Below are positions 34,573 to 43,197 of a stretch of 64,000 nucleotides of DNA, one piece after another (position 1 is the stretch's first letter; the number at the start of each line of letters is the position of its first letter). The DNA comes from Syntrophobacterales bacterium (GTDB lineage: Bacteria; Desulfobacterota; Syntrophobacteria; Syntrophobacterales; Thermodesulforhabdaceae). The DNA lies in contig JAOACS010000031.1 in NCBI GenBank assembly GCA_026417655.1, positions 1 to 64,000 of the forward strand. Direction: 5' to 3'. The notes beneath the pieces are model-generated. The model worked only from the letters and a program-made list of their open reading frames with translations. It did not search any database and had not been told where the DNA came from. The position numbers and the translations under genes were made by a program.

Positions 34573-35937
34573 CTACAGAACAATACAAAATATTTCCCCC
34601 TTTGAAACCCTTATCTTAAGAACTTCCCCCTTTGAGACATCCTCTGGTCCCTTAACAAGTCTCCCATCAGAGACCCTTGTTACAATCGCATAACCACGAT
34701 CAAGCACCCTGTAGGGATCTAATGCTTCAAACGACGCCAGATACTTATTACACTTTTCACTGTAGCCCTTTAGGACCTCACTAATCCCCTTTAGGATCAA
34801 GCTCCTTTGGTAGTCGAGTTTTTGTTTAATAAGCGGTATCTCCTGAATTTTTCGTAAAGAGGTCAATTTTGAATAGAGAAGCCCTATATTGCTCCTTGTT
34901 ATATCAAAGCGAAACCTTATTGCCATAAGCATCCGTTCCCGCCATATATTTATCCTCTCCCCCTGCTCCTTTAGCACTTGATCTGGACTTTTTAGTCGCT
35001 CCCTTAAAAGATCCAGCGTTTGCTGAGCTCGAAGCATTAGATCTTCAATATACAACCTGAGATTAAGCCTATAAGTCTCAAGATAAGCCCTTACCTTTTC
35101 CTGTTGATCTACCACCCACTCTGCCGCGGCGGTTGGTGTAGGAGCTCGATAATCTGCCACAAGATCCGACAAAGTCACATCGATTTCATGCCCTACGGCG
35201 GATATAGTTGGAATTTTCATATCCGCTAGAGCTCTCACTACCTTTTCTTCGTTAAAGACCCAAAGATCTTCGATGCTTCCCCCACCTCGGCCAATAATTG
35301 CAAGATCCCACTGTTTCTCAGTCTGGAGTTTATTAGCCATGTAGATAGCCCCTACAATTTCGTCCGATGCTCCATCACCTTGCACTTTGACGGGGATTAT
35401 AGAAATTTCAGTTGGAAAGGGGGCCCTACGCAATATAGCAAGAATATCCCTTAAGGCTGCACCGGCAATAGAGGTTATTATCAGAATTCTCTGAGGACAA
35501 ACAGGAAGAGCCTTCTTTCTCTCAGTGTCAAAGAGTCCTTCCTTTTCAAGTTTTTCCCTAAGCTTGTCAAAAAGCATTTTTAATGCGCCAATACCCCGAG
35601 GTTCCATGTATTCGACTATTATCTGATATTCACCTCGAGGTTCATAGACCGTGATACGACCAAAGCAGAGTACCTCAAGACCATCCACTGGTTTGAACCG
35701 AAGAACCGGCCGACTTCCTCTGAAACAAACTGCCCGAAGCTGGGCTCCACTGTCCTTCAGTATAAAATAGAGATGGCCAGAACTTGGTTCCTTGAGGTTG
35801 GAAATCTCTCCCACCACCCAACAGAAGGCAAACTCATCCTCTAGGAGGCGCTTTACTTTCCTAGTCACCTCACTTACTGTAAGGATATGACCTTCACCAC
35901 CTAAGTCATGCAAAAGACCTGGTTCGTAAGTAATCAT
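34573..35937 (-). CDS. xseA: Exodeoxyribonuclease VII large subunit
   Basis: A 454-residue protein. The N-terminal OB-fold is seen around CWVVGEISNLKEPSSGHLYF. The catalytic core includes ITSIAGAALRDILAILRRAP, IIGRGGGSIEDLWVFNEE and TISAVGHEIDVTLSDLVADYRAPTP. The C-terminal coiled-coil region is present, and RGYAIVTR precedes the end. With the small subunit XseB it degrades single-stranded DNA. The xseB gene is not seen next to it. The gene is divergent from thrS and convergent with the exporter ATPase. Confidence 0.95.
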   Translation of the reverse strand: MITYEPGLLHDLGGEGHILTVSEVTRKVKRLLEDEFAFCWVVGEISNLKEPSSGHLYFILKDSGAQLRAVCFRGSRPVLRFKPVDGLEVLCFGRITVYEPRGEYQIIVEYMEPRGIGALKMLFDKLREKLEKEGLFDTERKKALPVCPQRILIITSIAGAALRDILAILRRAPFPTEISIIPVKVQGDGASDEIVGAIYMANKLQTEKQWDLAIIGRGGGSIEDLWVFNEEKVVRALADMKIPTISAVGHEIDVTLSDLVADYRAPTPTAAAEWVVDQQEKVRAYLETYRLNLRLYIEDLMLRAQQTLDLLRERLKSPDQVLKEQGERINIWRERMLMAIRFRFDITRSNIGLLYSKLTSLRKIQEIPLIKQKLDYQRSLILKGISEVLKGYSEKCNKYLASFEALDPYRVLDRGYAIVTRVSDGRLVKGPEDVSKGEVLKIRVSKGEIFCIVL

Positions 35938-36047
35938 AAGCCATAAAACTCCTCTCTAAAAATTATCACACCAAGAAATTTAGCGACCATAAGTTTTTAG
36001 ACAAGGTTAATCATATACTTTTTGAGAGGCTACTCAGGTTTTTATAG

Positions 36048-36078
36048 TTGTTAAAGCGTTAAAATCATGCCATATAAG
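36048..36078 (+). promoter_or_regulatory. Weak candidate promoter for the thrS operon
   Basis: TTGTTA (36048-36053) and TATAAG (36073-36078) are separated by 19 bases, a long spacer. They lie about 60 bases before the thrS start in the xseA-thrS divergent gap. The match is modest, and other AT-rich sites in the gap could serve instead. Confidence 0.25.
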
Positions 36079-36135
36079 GGTCGAATCCCCTGAAACTAGA
36101 TTCTAGAGTTGCAAATATCGAAGGCAGGTGAGTTT

Positions 36136-38076
36136 ATGGAGAGCAAACAATTGGAGTTTGAGGTAGGCGATAATAAGAAGAGTTTTCCTGAAGGTATAAC
36201 AGCAATAGAGGCTTTACGAGCCTTTTTCCCTCAATGGGATCCAGAATGGATAGCTGTAAAGGTTAATGGCCATCTTGTGGATTTCAATAGAGCTCTTGGC
36301 GAAGGAGGAAAGCTAGAGCCCGTAAGCATACGATCTCCGGAGGGATTAGAAATCCTAAGACATAGCACTTCACATGTTATGGCTCAGGCTGTTAAAGCTC
36401 TATTTCCGGAGGCCAAAGTTACAATAGGACCTGCCATTGAAAACGGTTTCTACTACGACTTCGACGTACCTGAACCTTTCTCTGATGAAGACTTGGAAAG
36501 AATTGAAGCGAAGATGCGAGAAATAGTTGCATCTAAGCATCCCTTTATTCGTAAAGAATTGAAGAAAGAAGAGGCGATATCCCTTTTTAAGGAAAAGGGG
36601 GAAACATACAAGGTTGAAATTATTGAAGAACTCAACGAACCAGTGGTTTCCTTATATGAACAGGGGGATTTCTTGGATCTTTGCCGAGGTCCCCACATTC
36701 CTGACACAGGTTACATTAGGGCCTTTAAACTTACGGGTGTTGCTGGCGCTTACTGGCGTGGAGATGAAAGAAATCCCATGCTTCAGAGGATCTATGGAAC
36801 AGCCTTTCCAGACGAAGAGGGGCTTAAAAAATACCTAGAATTCCTTGAGGAGGCCAAACGGCGAGACCACAGACGCCTTGGGAAGGAACTGGATCTATTT
36901 CACTTTAGCGATGAGGTTGGTGCTGGCATGGTCATCTATCATCCCAAGGGTGCTATGCTCAGACATATTCTTGAAACCTTTGAAAAACGGGAACATCTAA
37001 GACGAGGTTACCAGCTCGTTATGGGCCCAACGCTTCTCAAAACCGATCTTTGGAAGCGGTCGGGACATTTCGACAACTACCGAGAAAATATGTATTTTAC
37101 CGAGATCGAGGGCCAATCCTATGGCATAAAACCCATGAACTGTCTCGCCCACATGTTGATTTACAAATCTAAGATTCGAAGCTATCGAGACCTCCCTATT
37201 AGATACTTCGAACTCGGCACAGTCCACCGTCACGAAAAGTCGGGTGTACTCCATGGCCTTCTACGAGTTAGACAGTTTACCCAGGACGATGCTCACATTC
37301 TATGCACACCTGAGCAGCTTCACAGCGAAATAGAAGGAGTTATCGATTTTGTTATCGAGGTTATGGATATTTTTGGGTTTCCCTATGAGATAGAAATCAG
37401 CACTCGCCCAGAAAAATCCATAGGTTCCGATGAAGATTGGGAAAGGGCAACCAAGGCTTTGATGGAAGTTCTTCAGGCAAGAGGCATCCCCTATGCTATA
37501 TGTGAAGGGGAAGGAGCCTTCTACGGCCCCAAGATAGACGTAAAGCTTAAAGATGCCCTTGAAAGGCGTTGGCAATGTGCCACAATTCAGTGCGATTTTA
37601 CGTTGCCTGAAAGGTTTGATCTCACTTATATTGGTCCCGACGGAGCAAGGCACCGTCCCGTTATGCTACATAGGGTAATTCTTGGAGCTATGGAGAGGTT
37701 CATAGGGGTTTTAATTGAGCACTACGCCGGTGCCTTCCCTGTTTGGCTCGCACCGGTTCAGGCGATTATTCTTACAGTTACCGACAGGCATATCAGTTAT
37801 GCCCGTGAGGTTTACGAGATCTTAAGAGACAAGGGTATGAGAGTCGAACTGGACGATCGGAATGAAAAATTAGGGTTCAAAATTAGAGAAGCTCAGCTTC
37901 AGAAAATTCCATATATGTTGGTTATCGGAGATCGAGAAATGCAGTCTCGAACAGTCTCACCTAGGCGTCGTGATGGGACTCAACTCGATCCAATGGGTAT
38001 TGATATCTTTTGTGATTTTGTAGATAAGGAATGTCTTACTGCTACTAAAGGTCGGTGTGGTATGAGGGTTATTTAA
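36136..38076 (+). CDS. thrS: Threonyl-tRNA synthetase
   Basis: A 646-residue class II synthetase. It has an N-terminal TGS domain (about 1-60), an editing (SAD) domain ([20 protein letters not shown] and [12 protein letters not shown]), a catalytic core and a C-terminal anticodon-binding domain. The zinc-site residues are present: Cys in [12 protein letters not shown], His in [13 protein letters not shown], and His in [20 protein letters not shown]. The usual MNCP motif reads MNCL here, a Pro-to-Leu change that leaves the Cys. The ATG at 36136 is preferred; an upstream TTG at 36109 is in frame but lacks a good site. It heads the thrS-infC-rpmI-rplT-pheST operon. Confidence 0.97.
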   Translation: MESKQLEFEVGDNKKSFPEGITAIEALRAFFPQWDPEWIAVKVNGHLVDFNRALGEGGKLEPVSIRSPEGLEILRHSTSHVMAQAVKALFPEAKVTIGPAIENGFYYDFDVPEPFSDEDLERIEAKMREIVASKHPFIRKELKKEEAISLFKEKGETYKVEIIEELNEPVVSLYEQGDFLDLCRGPHIPDTGYIRAFKLTGVAGAYWRGDERNPMLQRIYGTAFPDEEGLKKYLEFLEEAKRRDHRRLGKELDLFHFSDEVGAGMVIYHPKGAMLRHILETFEKREHLRRGYQLVMGPTLLKTDLWKRSGHFDNYRENMYFTEIEGQSYGIKPMNCLAHMLIYKSKIRSYRDLPIRYFELGTVHRHEKSGVLHGLLRVRQFTQDDAHILCTPEQLHSEIEGVIDFVIEVMDIFGFPYEIEISTRPEKSIGSDEDWERATKALMEVLQARGIPYAICEGEGAFYGPKIDVKLKDALERRWQCATIQCDFTLPERFDLTYIGPDGARHRPVMLHRVILGAMERFIGVLIEHYAGAFPVWLAPVQAIILTVTDRHISYAREVYEILRDKGMRVELDDRNEKLGFKIREAQLQKIPYMLVIGDREMQSRTVSPRRRDGTQLDPMGIDIFCDFVDKECLTATKGRCGMRVI

Positions 38077-38096
38077 GTTAAGAGGAGGGTAAGGTT

Positions 38097-38609
38097 CTGG
38101 AAAAGGAAGTTAGAGTCAATCATCAAATAAAAGCTAGGGAGGTTCGAGTAATAGGAACGGACGGCAAACAGCTTGGTATCGTTCCTATCGAGAAAGCTTT
38201 GGAATTGGCTACAGCAGAAGGGCTGGATCTTGTGGAAGTAGCACCCCAGGCGGATCCACCGGTTTGTAGGATTATGGATTATGGGCGATATAAATACCAG
38301 CTCAACAAGAAAAGCCAAGAAGCCAAGAAAAAACAAACAGTAATACAAGTAAAGGAGATTAAGCTTCGTCCTAAAACGGATGAACACGATTTTCAAACAA
38401 AGATTCGCCATATTAAGCGCTTTCTCGCTCAGAAGGATAAGGCCAAAATAACGGTGGTGCTTCGAGGTAGGGAAGTAATGTACAAAGAGCAGGCCTACCA
38501 GGTTCTTCAAAGAATTGAAGAGGCTTTGAAGGATGAGGCTATAGTGGAAAGCACGCCAAAAGAGGAAGGGAAAAATGTGGTAATGGTTCTTGCTCCCAAG
38601 AGAGATTAG
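38097..38609 (+). CDS. infC: Translation initiation factor IF-3, CTG start
   Basis: A 170-residue IF-3. The N-terminal domain begins VNHQIKAREVRVIGTDGKQLGIV and continues LVEVAPQADPPVCRIMDYG; the C-terminal domain has VKEIKLRPKTDEHDFQTKI and VVLRGREV. Full-length homology begins right at 38097. In this frame only GAG GAG GGT AAG GTT precede the CTG after an upstream TAA (38079-38081). GAGGAGGG is spaced 7 bases from the CTG, so CTG is the only reasonable start; the next start-type codon (TTG at 38199) would delete about 34 conserved residues. E. coli infC uses AUU and is autoregulated through it, so a similar control is possible. Confidence 0.95.
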   Translation: MEKEVRVNHQIKAREVRVIGTDGKQLGIVPIEKALELATAEGLDLVEVAPQADPPVCRIMDYGRYKYQLNKKSQEAKKKQTVIQVKEIKLRPKTDEHDFQTKIRHIKRFLAQKDKAKITVVLRGREVMYKEQAYQVLQRIEEALKDEAIVESTPKEEGKNVVMVLAPKRD

Positions 38610-38635
38610 AGGGGTTACGTTTACTTAAGTAAAGC

Positions 38636-38664
38636 TTGACATGGGCATTCAAGATTCATAGATT
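38636..38664 (+). promoter_or_regulatory. Internal sigma70-type promoter before rpmI
   Basis: A perfect TTGACA (38636-38641), a 17-base spacer and TAGATT (38659-38664, 4/6 to TATAAT) lie in the infC-rpmI gap, about 50 bases before the rpmI ATG. This would let the L35/L20/pheST part be made independently of thrS-infC. Confidence 0.5.
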
Positions 38665-38714
38665 AGCCGCTTGCTTTAGTAGATAGAGGAAGAGATGGGA
38701 AAGGAGAGGTTCTA

Positions 38715-38915
38715 ATGCCAAAAATAAAGACTCACCGCGGAGCGGCAAAGCGATTTAAATTTACCGGAACGGGTAAAATTGTTCGAGCCAAGGCGAACAA
38801 GAGCCATCTTTTGACGGGAAAGAACCGAAAAAGAAAAAGAAATCTTAGAAAGAAAACTGTTGTTGACTCAACCAGTGTGGCGGCTCTTAAAAGGATTCTT
38901 CCGTACGGAAGCTAG
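38715..38915 (+). CDS. rpmI: 50S ribosomal protein L35
   Basis: A 66-residue basic protein starting [20 protein letters not shown] and containing [20 protein letters not shown], a complete L35. AAAGGAGAGG precedes the ATG. It lies between infC and rplT in the conserved order. Confidence 0.97.
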   Translation: MPKIKTHRGAAKRFKFTGTGKIVRAKANKSHLLTGKNRKRKRNLRKKTVVDSTSVAALKRILPYGS

Positions 38916-38947
38916 ACCATTTTTTGCAGAAAAAGGGAGTATAAGGG

Positions 38948-39310
38948 ATGACACGGGTTAAAAAAGCTGTAAAATCAAGGCGCCGTCGAAAAGAGATCAT
39001 AAAGATGGCGAAAGGCTATAGGGGAGCTCGGGGAAATCTTCTGAAGCAGGCTTCAGAAGCGGTAGACAGAGCTTTGAAATATGCCTATAAAGGTCGCAAA
39101 CAGAAGAAGCGAGACTTTCGTAAGCTATGGATTCAGCGGATCAATGCTGCAGCCCGTTTGAGTGGTTTGACCTACGCAAGGCTTATTAACGGGTTAAAGA
39201 AGGCTAAGGTGGAGATAGATAGAAAAGTTCTTGCTGGCCTTGCCTATAGCGATCCAGAGGCATTTTCTAAGCTTGTCAATGTAGCGAAGGAGGCATTAGA
39301 TCAGAGTTAA
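38948..39310 (+). CDS. rplT: 50S ribosomal protein L20
   Basis: A 120-residue protein beginning [20 protein letters not shown] and containing [18 protein letters not shown] and [20 protein letters not shown], a complete L20. It binds 23S rRNA early in 50S assembly. In other bacteria L20 represses its own operon by binding an mRNA leader; I see no obvious rRNA mimic here but cannot fold the leader. Confidence 0.97.
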   Translation: MTRVKKAVKSRRRRKEIIKMAKGYRGARGNLLKQASEAVDRALKYAYKGRKQKKRDFRKLWIQRINAAARLSGLTYARLINGLKKAKVEIDRKVLAGLAYSDPEAFSKLVNVAKEALDQS

Positions 39311-39337
39311 TTTGAGCTTCGGAAAGTGGGGATCAGA

Positions 39338-40366
39338 ATGGAGCAAGTTGCGGATCGAAGGGAAATAGAACAGGTAGTCAATGAAGCTCTGCGAGAACTA
39401 GAAGAGGCCAAAAAGGATCTTAAACTTATCGACGCCTTGCGAGTAAAATACCTTGGCCGTAAGGGACTTATAACAAATCTTTTTAAACAGCTAGGAAAGG
39501 TAAGTCCAGAAAAGAGGCCTGAATTAGGGCGCCTTCTTAACGAAGCTCGTGATACTGTCGAAAGGGCGATAGGCTCCGCAACTGAACGGGCGAAGGAAGC
39601 GATCCTCACTTCAAAGGAAACAATTGATGTTACAACCCCGGGGCGGATTCCAATAATTGGCAGTCTCCATCCTGTAACCCAGGTTACACAGGAGATTGTC
39701 CGTATCTTCTCTCAGATGGGCTTTGAGGTGGTTGAAGGGCCCGAGGTGGAACTCGATTACTATAATTTTGAGGCCCTAAATATTCCAAAGGATCATCCTG
39801 CAAGGGACATGCAGGATACATTCTATATATCCGAGGATGTGGTATTAAGAACCCATACCTCTCCTATCCAGGCGAGAATAATGGAGAAGCGTCGTCCCCC
39901 CATCCAGATCATTGCGCCAGGGAAAACCTATCGGTGTGATTCCGACATGACCCATACACCTATGTTTCATCAAGTTGAAGGGCTCATGGTGGGAAAGGAT
40001 ATATCCTTTTCTCACCTTAAGGCGGTGCTCACCCTCTTTGTCCACCGTATGTTTGGGCCTCAGGTGGGACTACGATTTCGCCCTAGTTTTTTCCCCTTTA
40101 CCGAACCAAGTGCAGAAGTTGATATCCAATGTGTGATGTGCGGTGGCTCTGGTTGCAAAGTATGCTCCTACACTGGATGGCTAGAGATACTGGGATCTGG
40201 TATGGTTGATCCTGCCGTCTTTGAAAAGGTTGGTTACGATCCTGAGGAAGTTACCGGTTTTGCTTTCGGAATGGGTATAGAACGGATAGCTATGCTCAAA
40301 TGGTCAATAGATGACCTACGGCTATTTTTTGAAAACGATGTAAGATTTCTCGAACAATTTACCTAG
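39338..40366 (+). CDS. pheS: Phenylalanyl-tRNA synthetase alpha subunit
   Basis: A 342-residue class II subunit. It has an N-terminal coiled coil (about 1-90) and motif 2 around [41 protein letters not shown] and the C-terminal [16 protein letters not shown] (motif 3) complete the fold. With PheT it forms the alpha2beta2 enzyme that charges tRNA-Phe. The ATG at 39338 follows a GGAAAGTGGGG stretch; an in-frame GTG at 39326 would add four residues. It is separated from pheT by 15 bases. Confidence 0.97.
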   Translation: MEQVADRREIEQVVNEALRELEEAKKDLKLIDALRVKYLGRKGLITNLFKQLGKVSPEKRPELGRLLNEARDTVERAIGSATERAKEAILTSKETIDVTTPGRIPIIGSLHPVTQVTQEIVRIFSQMGFEVVEGPEVELDYYNFEALNIPKDHPARDMQDTFYISEDVVLRTHTSPIQARIMEKRRPPIQIIAPGKTYRCDSDMTHTPMFHQVEGLMVGKDISFSHLKAVLTLFVHRMFGPQVGLRFRPSFFPFTEPSAEVDIQCVMCGGSGCKVCSYTGWLEILGSGMVDPAVFEKVGYDPEEVTGFAFGMGIERIAMLKWSIDDLRLFFENDVRFLEQFT

Positions 40367-40381
40367 TGGAGCAAAGAAGGG

Positions 40382-42790
40382 ATGCGATTCAGCTTCAAGT
40401 GGTTGAAATCTTACGTAGAGATTGAAGCTAATCCAAAAGAGATAGCTGATCGACTTACAATGGTGGGGCTTGAGGTAGAAAGTGTTGAACCTCGTTACCC
40501 TCACCTCAAAAGAGTTATCCCCGTAAAGATCACAAGGGTGAATAGACATCCGAAGGCTGATCGACTGATGTTATGTAACGTAACCGACGGGACTTCGACA
40601 TTTCAGGTTGTTTGTGGTGCTCCCAATGTTCGAGAAGGCATCGTTGTGCCCTTGGCTCTCCCCGGAACAGAACTTCCAAATGGTATAAAGGTTGAGGAGG
40701 CTATCATTCGAGGCGAAGGATCAAAAGGTATGCTTTGCTCTGGAAAGGAATTAGCCCTTACCGATGATGCTTCAGGATTATGGATCCTTCCAGAGACTAT
40801 CACCTTGGGAATACCTTTGGATGAAGCCCTTGGAATTGACGACTTTATCTTGGATATTTCTGTTACTCCAAACCGGGGAGATTGCCTCTCGGTAATAGGT
40901 ATCGCCCGTGAGGTTGCTGCTATCTATGGCACATCCGTTCGCTACCCCGACATTAGTTTAGTCGAGGAGGGGCCTCCCATAGAGTCAATAGCCCGGGTTG
41001 ACATTGAAGATCCCCAGAAGTGCCCAAGATATGCTGCAAGGGTTATATTCGACGTAGAAATCAGGGAATCTCCCGAATGGATAAGAAACCGTCTTGAGTC
41101 GGCCGGTGTTAGAGCCATAAATAACATTGTAGACGTAACAAACTATGTCATGCTTGAAATGGGACAGCCTTTACATGCCTTCGATTATGATCGATTGGCC
41201 GATCATCGAATTATTGTAAAGTGCGCCAAGGCAGGGGATCGTTTCCTAACGTTGGACGGGCAGGAACGGATTCTCTTCGATGACTCCCTCATGATCTGTG
41301 ATGGACGAGAGGCAGTAGCTATCGCTGGCATTATGGGAGGTGAGCTCTCTGGTATCGACTTTAGAACAACCAGGGTGCTGATAGAAAGTGCATGGTTTGA
41401 TCCCATAACAACACGTCGAACAAGTAAGAAGTTAAGGCTTACTACAGAATCAAGTTATCGTTTCGAACGGGGGATCGATCCCGAAGGAGTGATAAGAGCC
41501 CTTGATAGGGCTGCCCAGCTTATGAAGGAACTCGGAGGAGGTAAAATCTCTAAAGGACGAATTGACGTCTATCCAAGACCCTACCAAAGAAAAACCATAA
41601 GACTTCGGGTAGATCGTGCTAACAAATATCTTGGCACAAATCTCTCCACCGAAGAGATGGCGTCAATTCTTAGCCGACTCGAGATGAAAGTGGAAAGGAG
41701 GGAAGATGGAGACCTCGATGTGACACCACCTTCTTTCCGACAGGACTTAACCCGGGAGGTAGATCTTACAGAGGAAGTTGCTAGAATTCACGGTTATGAT
41801 AACGTTCCCCTAGAAAGACCCCGAGTTCTCATGGTGGACATTGAACCAAATGAACATTTGCAACTTAGGGATGCCCTTAAGGAGTTTCTAAGGGGACTTG
41901 GTCTTAGAGAAATAATTACCTACTCCTTTATCTCTCCTTCAGCAATATCAAAACTTGGCTTCCAGGATGGAGATGAGAAACTAAGAACGGTAAGGCTTCT
42001 AAATCCCCTCAGCGAAGAACAATCCGTTATGAGAACATCTCTTGTACCCTCTATGCTTGAAACGCTTGCTTTCAATCTTAACCGTCAAAGCAACTGCCTT
42101 AGACTGTTCGAATTAAGTAAAATTTTCATTCCTAAAGAGGGATTCCTTCTGCCCCAGGAAGATTTTCATCTCATAGTAGCTCTTGTGGGAAAACGTCATC
42201 CGAAACTACTTTATAGCGATGAAGATGTCGATTACTCCGACATAAAAGGGATAGCCGATGCGATTCTGAGTTTCTTCAGGATAACTAACATTTCATTTCA
42301 ACCTCTCGATAAATTTGAAACCCCCTATATGGATCCAGCATCTTCCGCGGACATTATTTGCGGTGAAAGTCACATCGGGAGAGTGGGGAAGCTGGATATT
42401 AGAGTGGCAGAGCGTTTTGATATAAAAGAGCCAGTATGGATGTTAGAGTTCGATTACGAAAAACTTTTTTCTCTAAGGGGGCCGATTCCAAAATTTCGTT
42501 CTCTTCCCAAGTATCCCTCGGTGGTTAGAGATATTGCCATGGTGGTTGATGAATCTTTCCAAGTTCAGAGAGGGATTGATTTCATAAACTCTATCGGAGA
42601 AACTCTCCTTGAGAGTGTTGAAATATTTGATATCTTCAGAAGTTCTCAAATCGGTGAAGGGAAGAAGAGCATCGGATACCGTCTGACCTACAGATCTTCT
42701 GAAAGAAGCCTTACTGATGAAGAAGTGAATAGGATCCATGAGGGTATAGTTAAGCAGATGTTGGAATACTTCGGAGCCAAACTGAGGTAA
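40382..42790 (+). CDS. pheT: Phenylalanyl-tRNA synthetase beta subunit
   Basis: An 802-residue subunit of bacterial type. It contains a tRNA-binding OB domain (about 38-150, KADRLMLCNVTDGTSTFQVV) and the B3/B4 editing region (NNIVDVTNYVMLEMGQPLHAFD). The B5 domain, a catalytic-like core (FFRITNISFQPLDKF) and a C-terminal FDX-ACB domain (KYPSVVRDIAMVVDESFQ) follow. The length is normal. It is the last aminoacyl-tRNA gene of the operon, and the PilZ-like gene starts 15 bases later. Confidence 0.97.
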   Translation: MRFSFKWLKSYVEIEANPKEIADRLTMVGLEVESVEPRYPHLKRVIPVKITRVNRHPKADRLMLCNVTDGTSTFQVVCGAPNVREGIVVPLALPGTELPNGIKVEEAIIRGEGSKGMLCSGKELALTDDASGLWILPETITLGIPLDEALGIDDFILDISVTPNRGDCLSVIGIAREVAAIYGTSVRYPDISLVEEGPPIESIARVDIEDPQKCPRYAARVIFDVEIRESPEWIRNRLESAGVRAINNIVDVTNYVMLEMGQPLHAFDYDRLADHRIIVKCAKAGDRFLTLDGQERILFDDSLMICDGREAVAIAGIMGGELSGIDFRTTRVLIESAWFDPITTRRTSKKLRLTTESSYRFERGIDPEGVIRALDRAAQLMKELGGGKISKGRIDVYPRPYQRKTIRLRVDRANKYLGTNLSTEEMASILSRLEMKVERREDGDLDVTPPSFRQDLTREVDLTEEVARIHGYDNVPLERPRVLMVDIEPNEHLQLRDALKEFLRGLGLREIITYSFISPSAISKLGFQDGDEKLRTVRLLNPLSEEQSVMRTSLVPSMLETLAFNLNRQSNCLRLFELSKIFIPKEGFLLPQEDFHLIVALVGKRHPKLLYSDEDVDYSDIKGIADAILSFFRITNISFQPLDKFETPYMDPASSADIICGESHIGRVGKLDIRVAERFDIKEPVWMLEFDYEKLFSLRGPIPKFRSLPKYPSVVRDIAMVVDESFQVQRGIDFINSIGETLLESVEIFDIFRSSQIGEGKKSIGYRLTYRSSERSLTDEEVNRIHEGIVKQMLEYFGAKLR

Positions 42791-42804
42791 AGGGTGCTTA
42801 AGGC

Positions 42805-43149
42805 GTGGCACAATTAAAGCCACTTCAAATCGCTATGTATGTTAAGGATGAACTTTTTCCTGGCACATCGACAAATTTTGGTCCAACGGGTATTCTTATT
42901 CTTATGGATAATCCACCTATGCTGGGAGAAGAGGTGCGGCTTAAAATTCATTTCCCCGATGTTCCTAATCCTGTTGAAGTAAAGGGAGAGGTAGTTTGGA
43001 CTAATCCTTTTGGGGGAACGGATCCTGCCATACCAAAGGGTTGCGGTGTTAAATTCACAGGGATTTTACCTGACCTACAGTCTATATTTTCAAATATATC
43101 CTTTAGATACCATCCCCAGGGAGATCCCCTAAAATTTTTTTACTCCTAG
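42805..43149 (+). CDS. PilZ-like domain protein
   Basis: A 114-residue soluble protein starting with GTG. The segment PMLGEEVRLKIHFPDVPNPV followed by VKGEVVWTNPFGG and GCGVKFTGI follows the pattern of PilZ-related domains of the Myxococcus-type TIGR02266 group. The c-di-GMP contacts of true PilZ domains (an N-terminal RxxxR and DxSxxG) are not present: the corresponding area reads STNFGPTGI and no paired arginines are found. It may therefore be a non-binding member. It is co-directional with pheT and may be read through from it. Confidence 0.65.
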   Translation: MAQLKPLQIAMYVKDELFPGTSTNFGPTGILILMDNPPMLGEEVRLKIHFPDVPNPVEVKGEVVWTNPFGGTDPAIPKGCGVKFTGILPDLQSIFSNISFRYHPQGDPLKFFYS

Positions 43150-43197
43150 ATGAAAGGGGCAACATAAAGCAAGGTCGCCCCATGGAGTTTTAAGAAT
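43150..43197. terminator. Convergent gap with a weak GGGGC/GCCCC hairpin
   Basis: GGGGC and GCCCC flank about 16 bases in the middle of this convergent gap between the PilZ-like gene and the MCP gene. With two more pairs the stem is short. It could be a bidirectional terminator, but the support is only positional. Confidence 0.3.

Noticed and set aside
36070-36095. A T-arm-like string (GGGTCGAATCCCC) upstream of thrS, possibly a tRNA or T-box fragment
   Set aside because: No acceptor, D or anticodon arms are found around it, and the leader is too short for a T-box.
36094-36107. The 14-mer AACTAGATTCTAGA occurs here and again at 54486-54499
   Set aside because: Several chance 14-mer pairs are expected in 64 kb, the two sites share no context, and no third copy was noticed.
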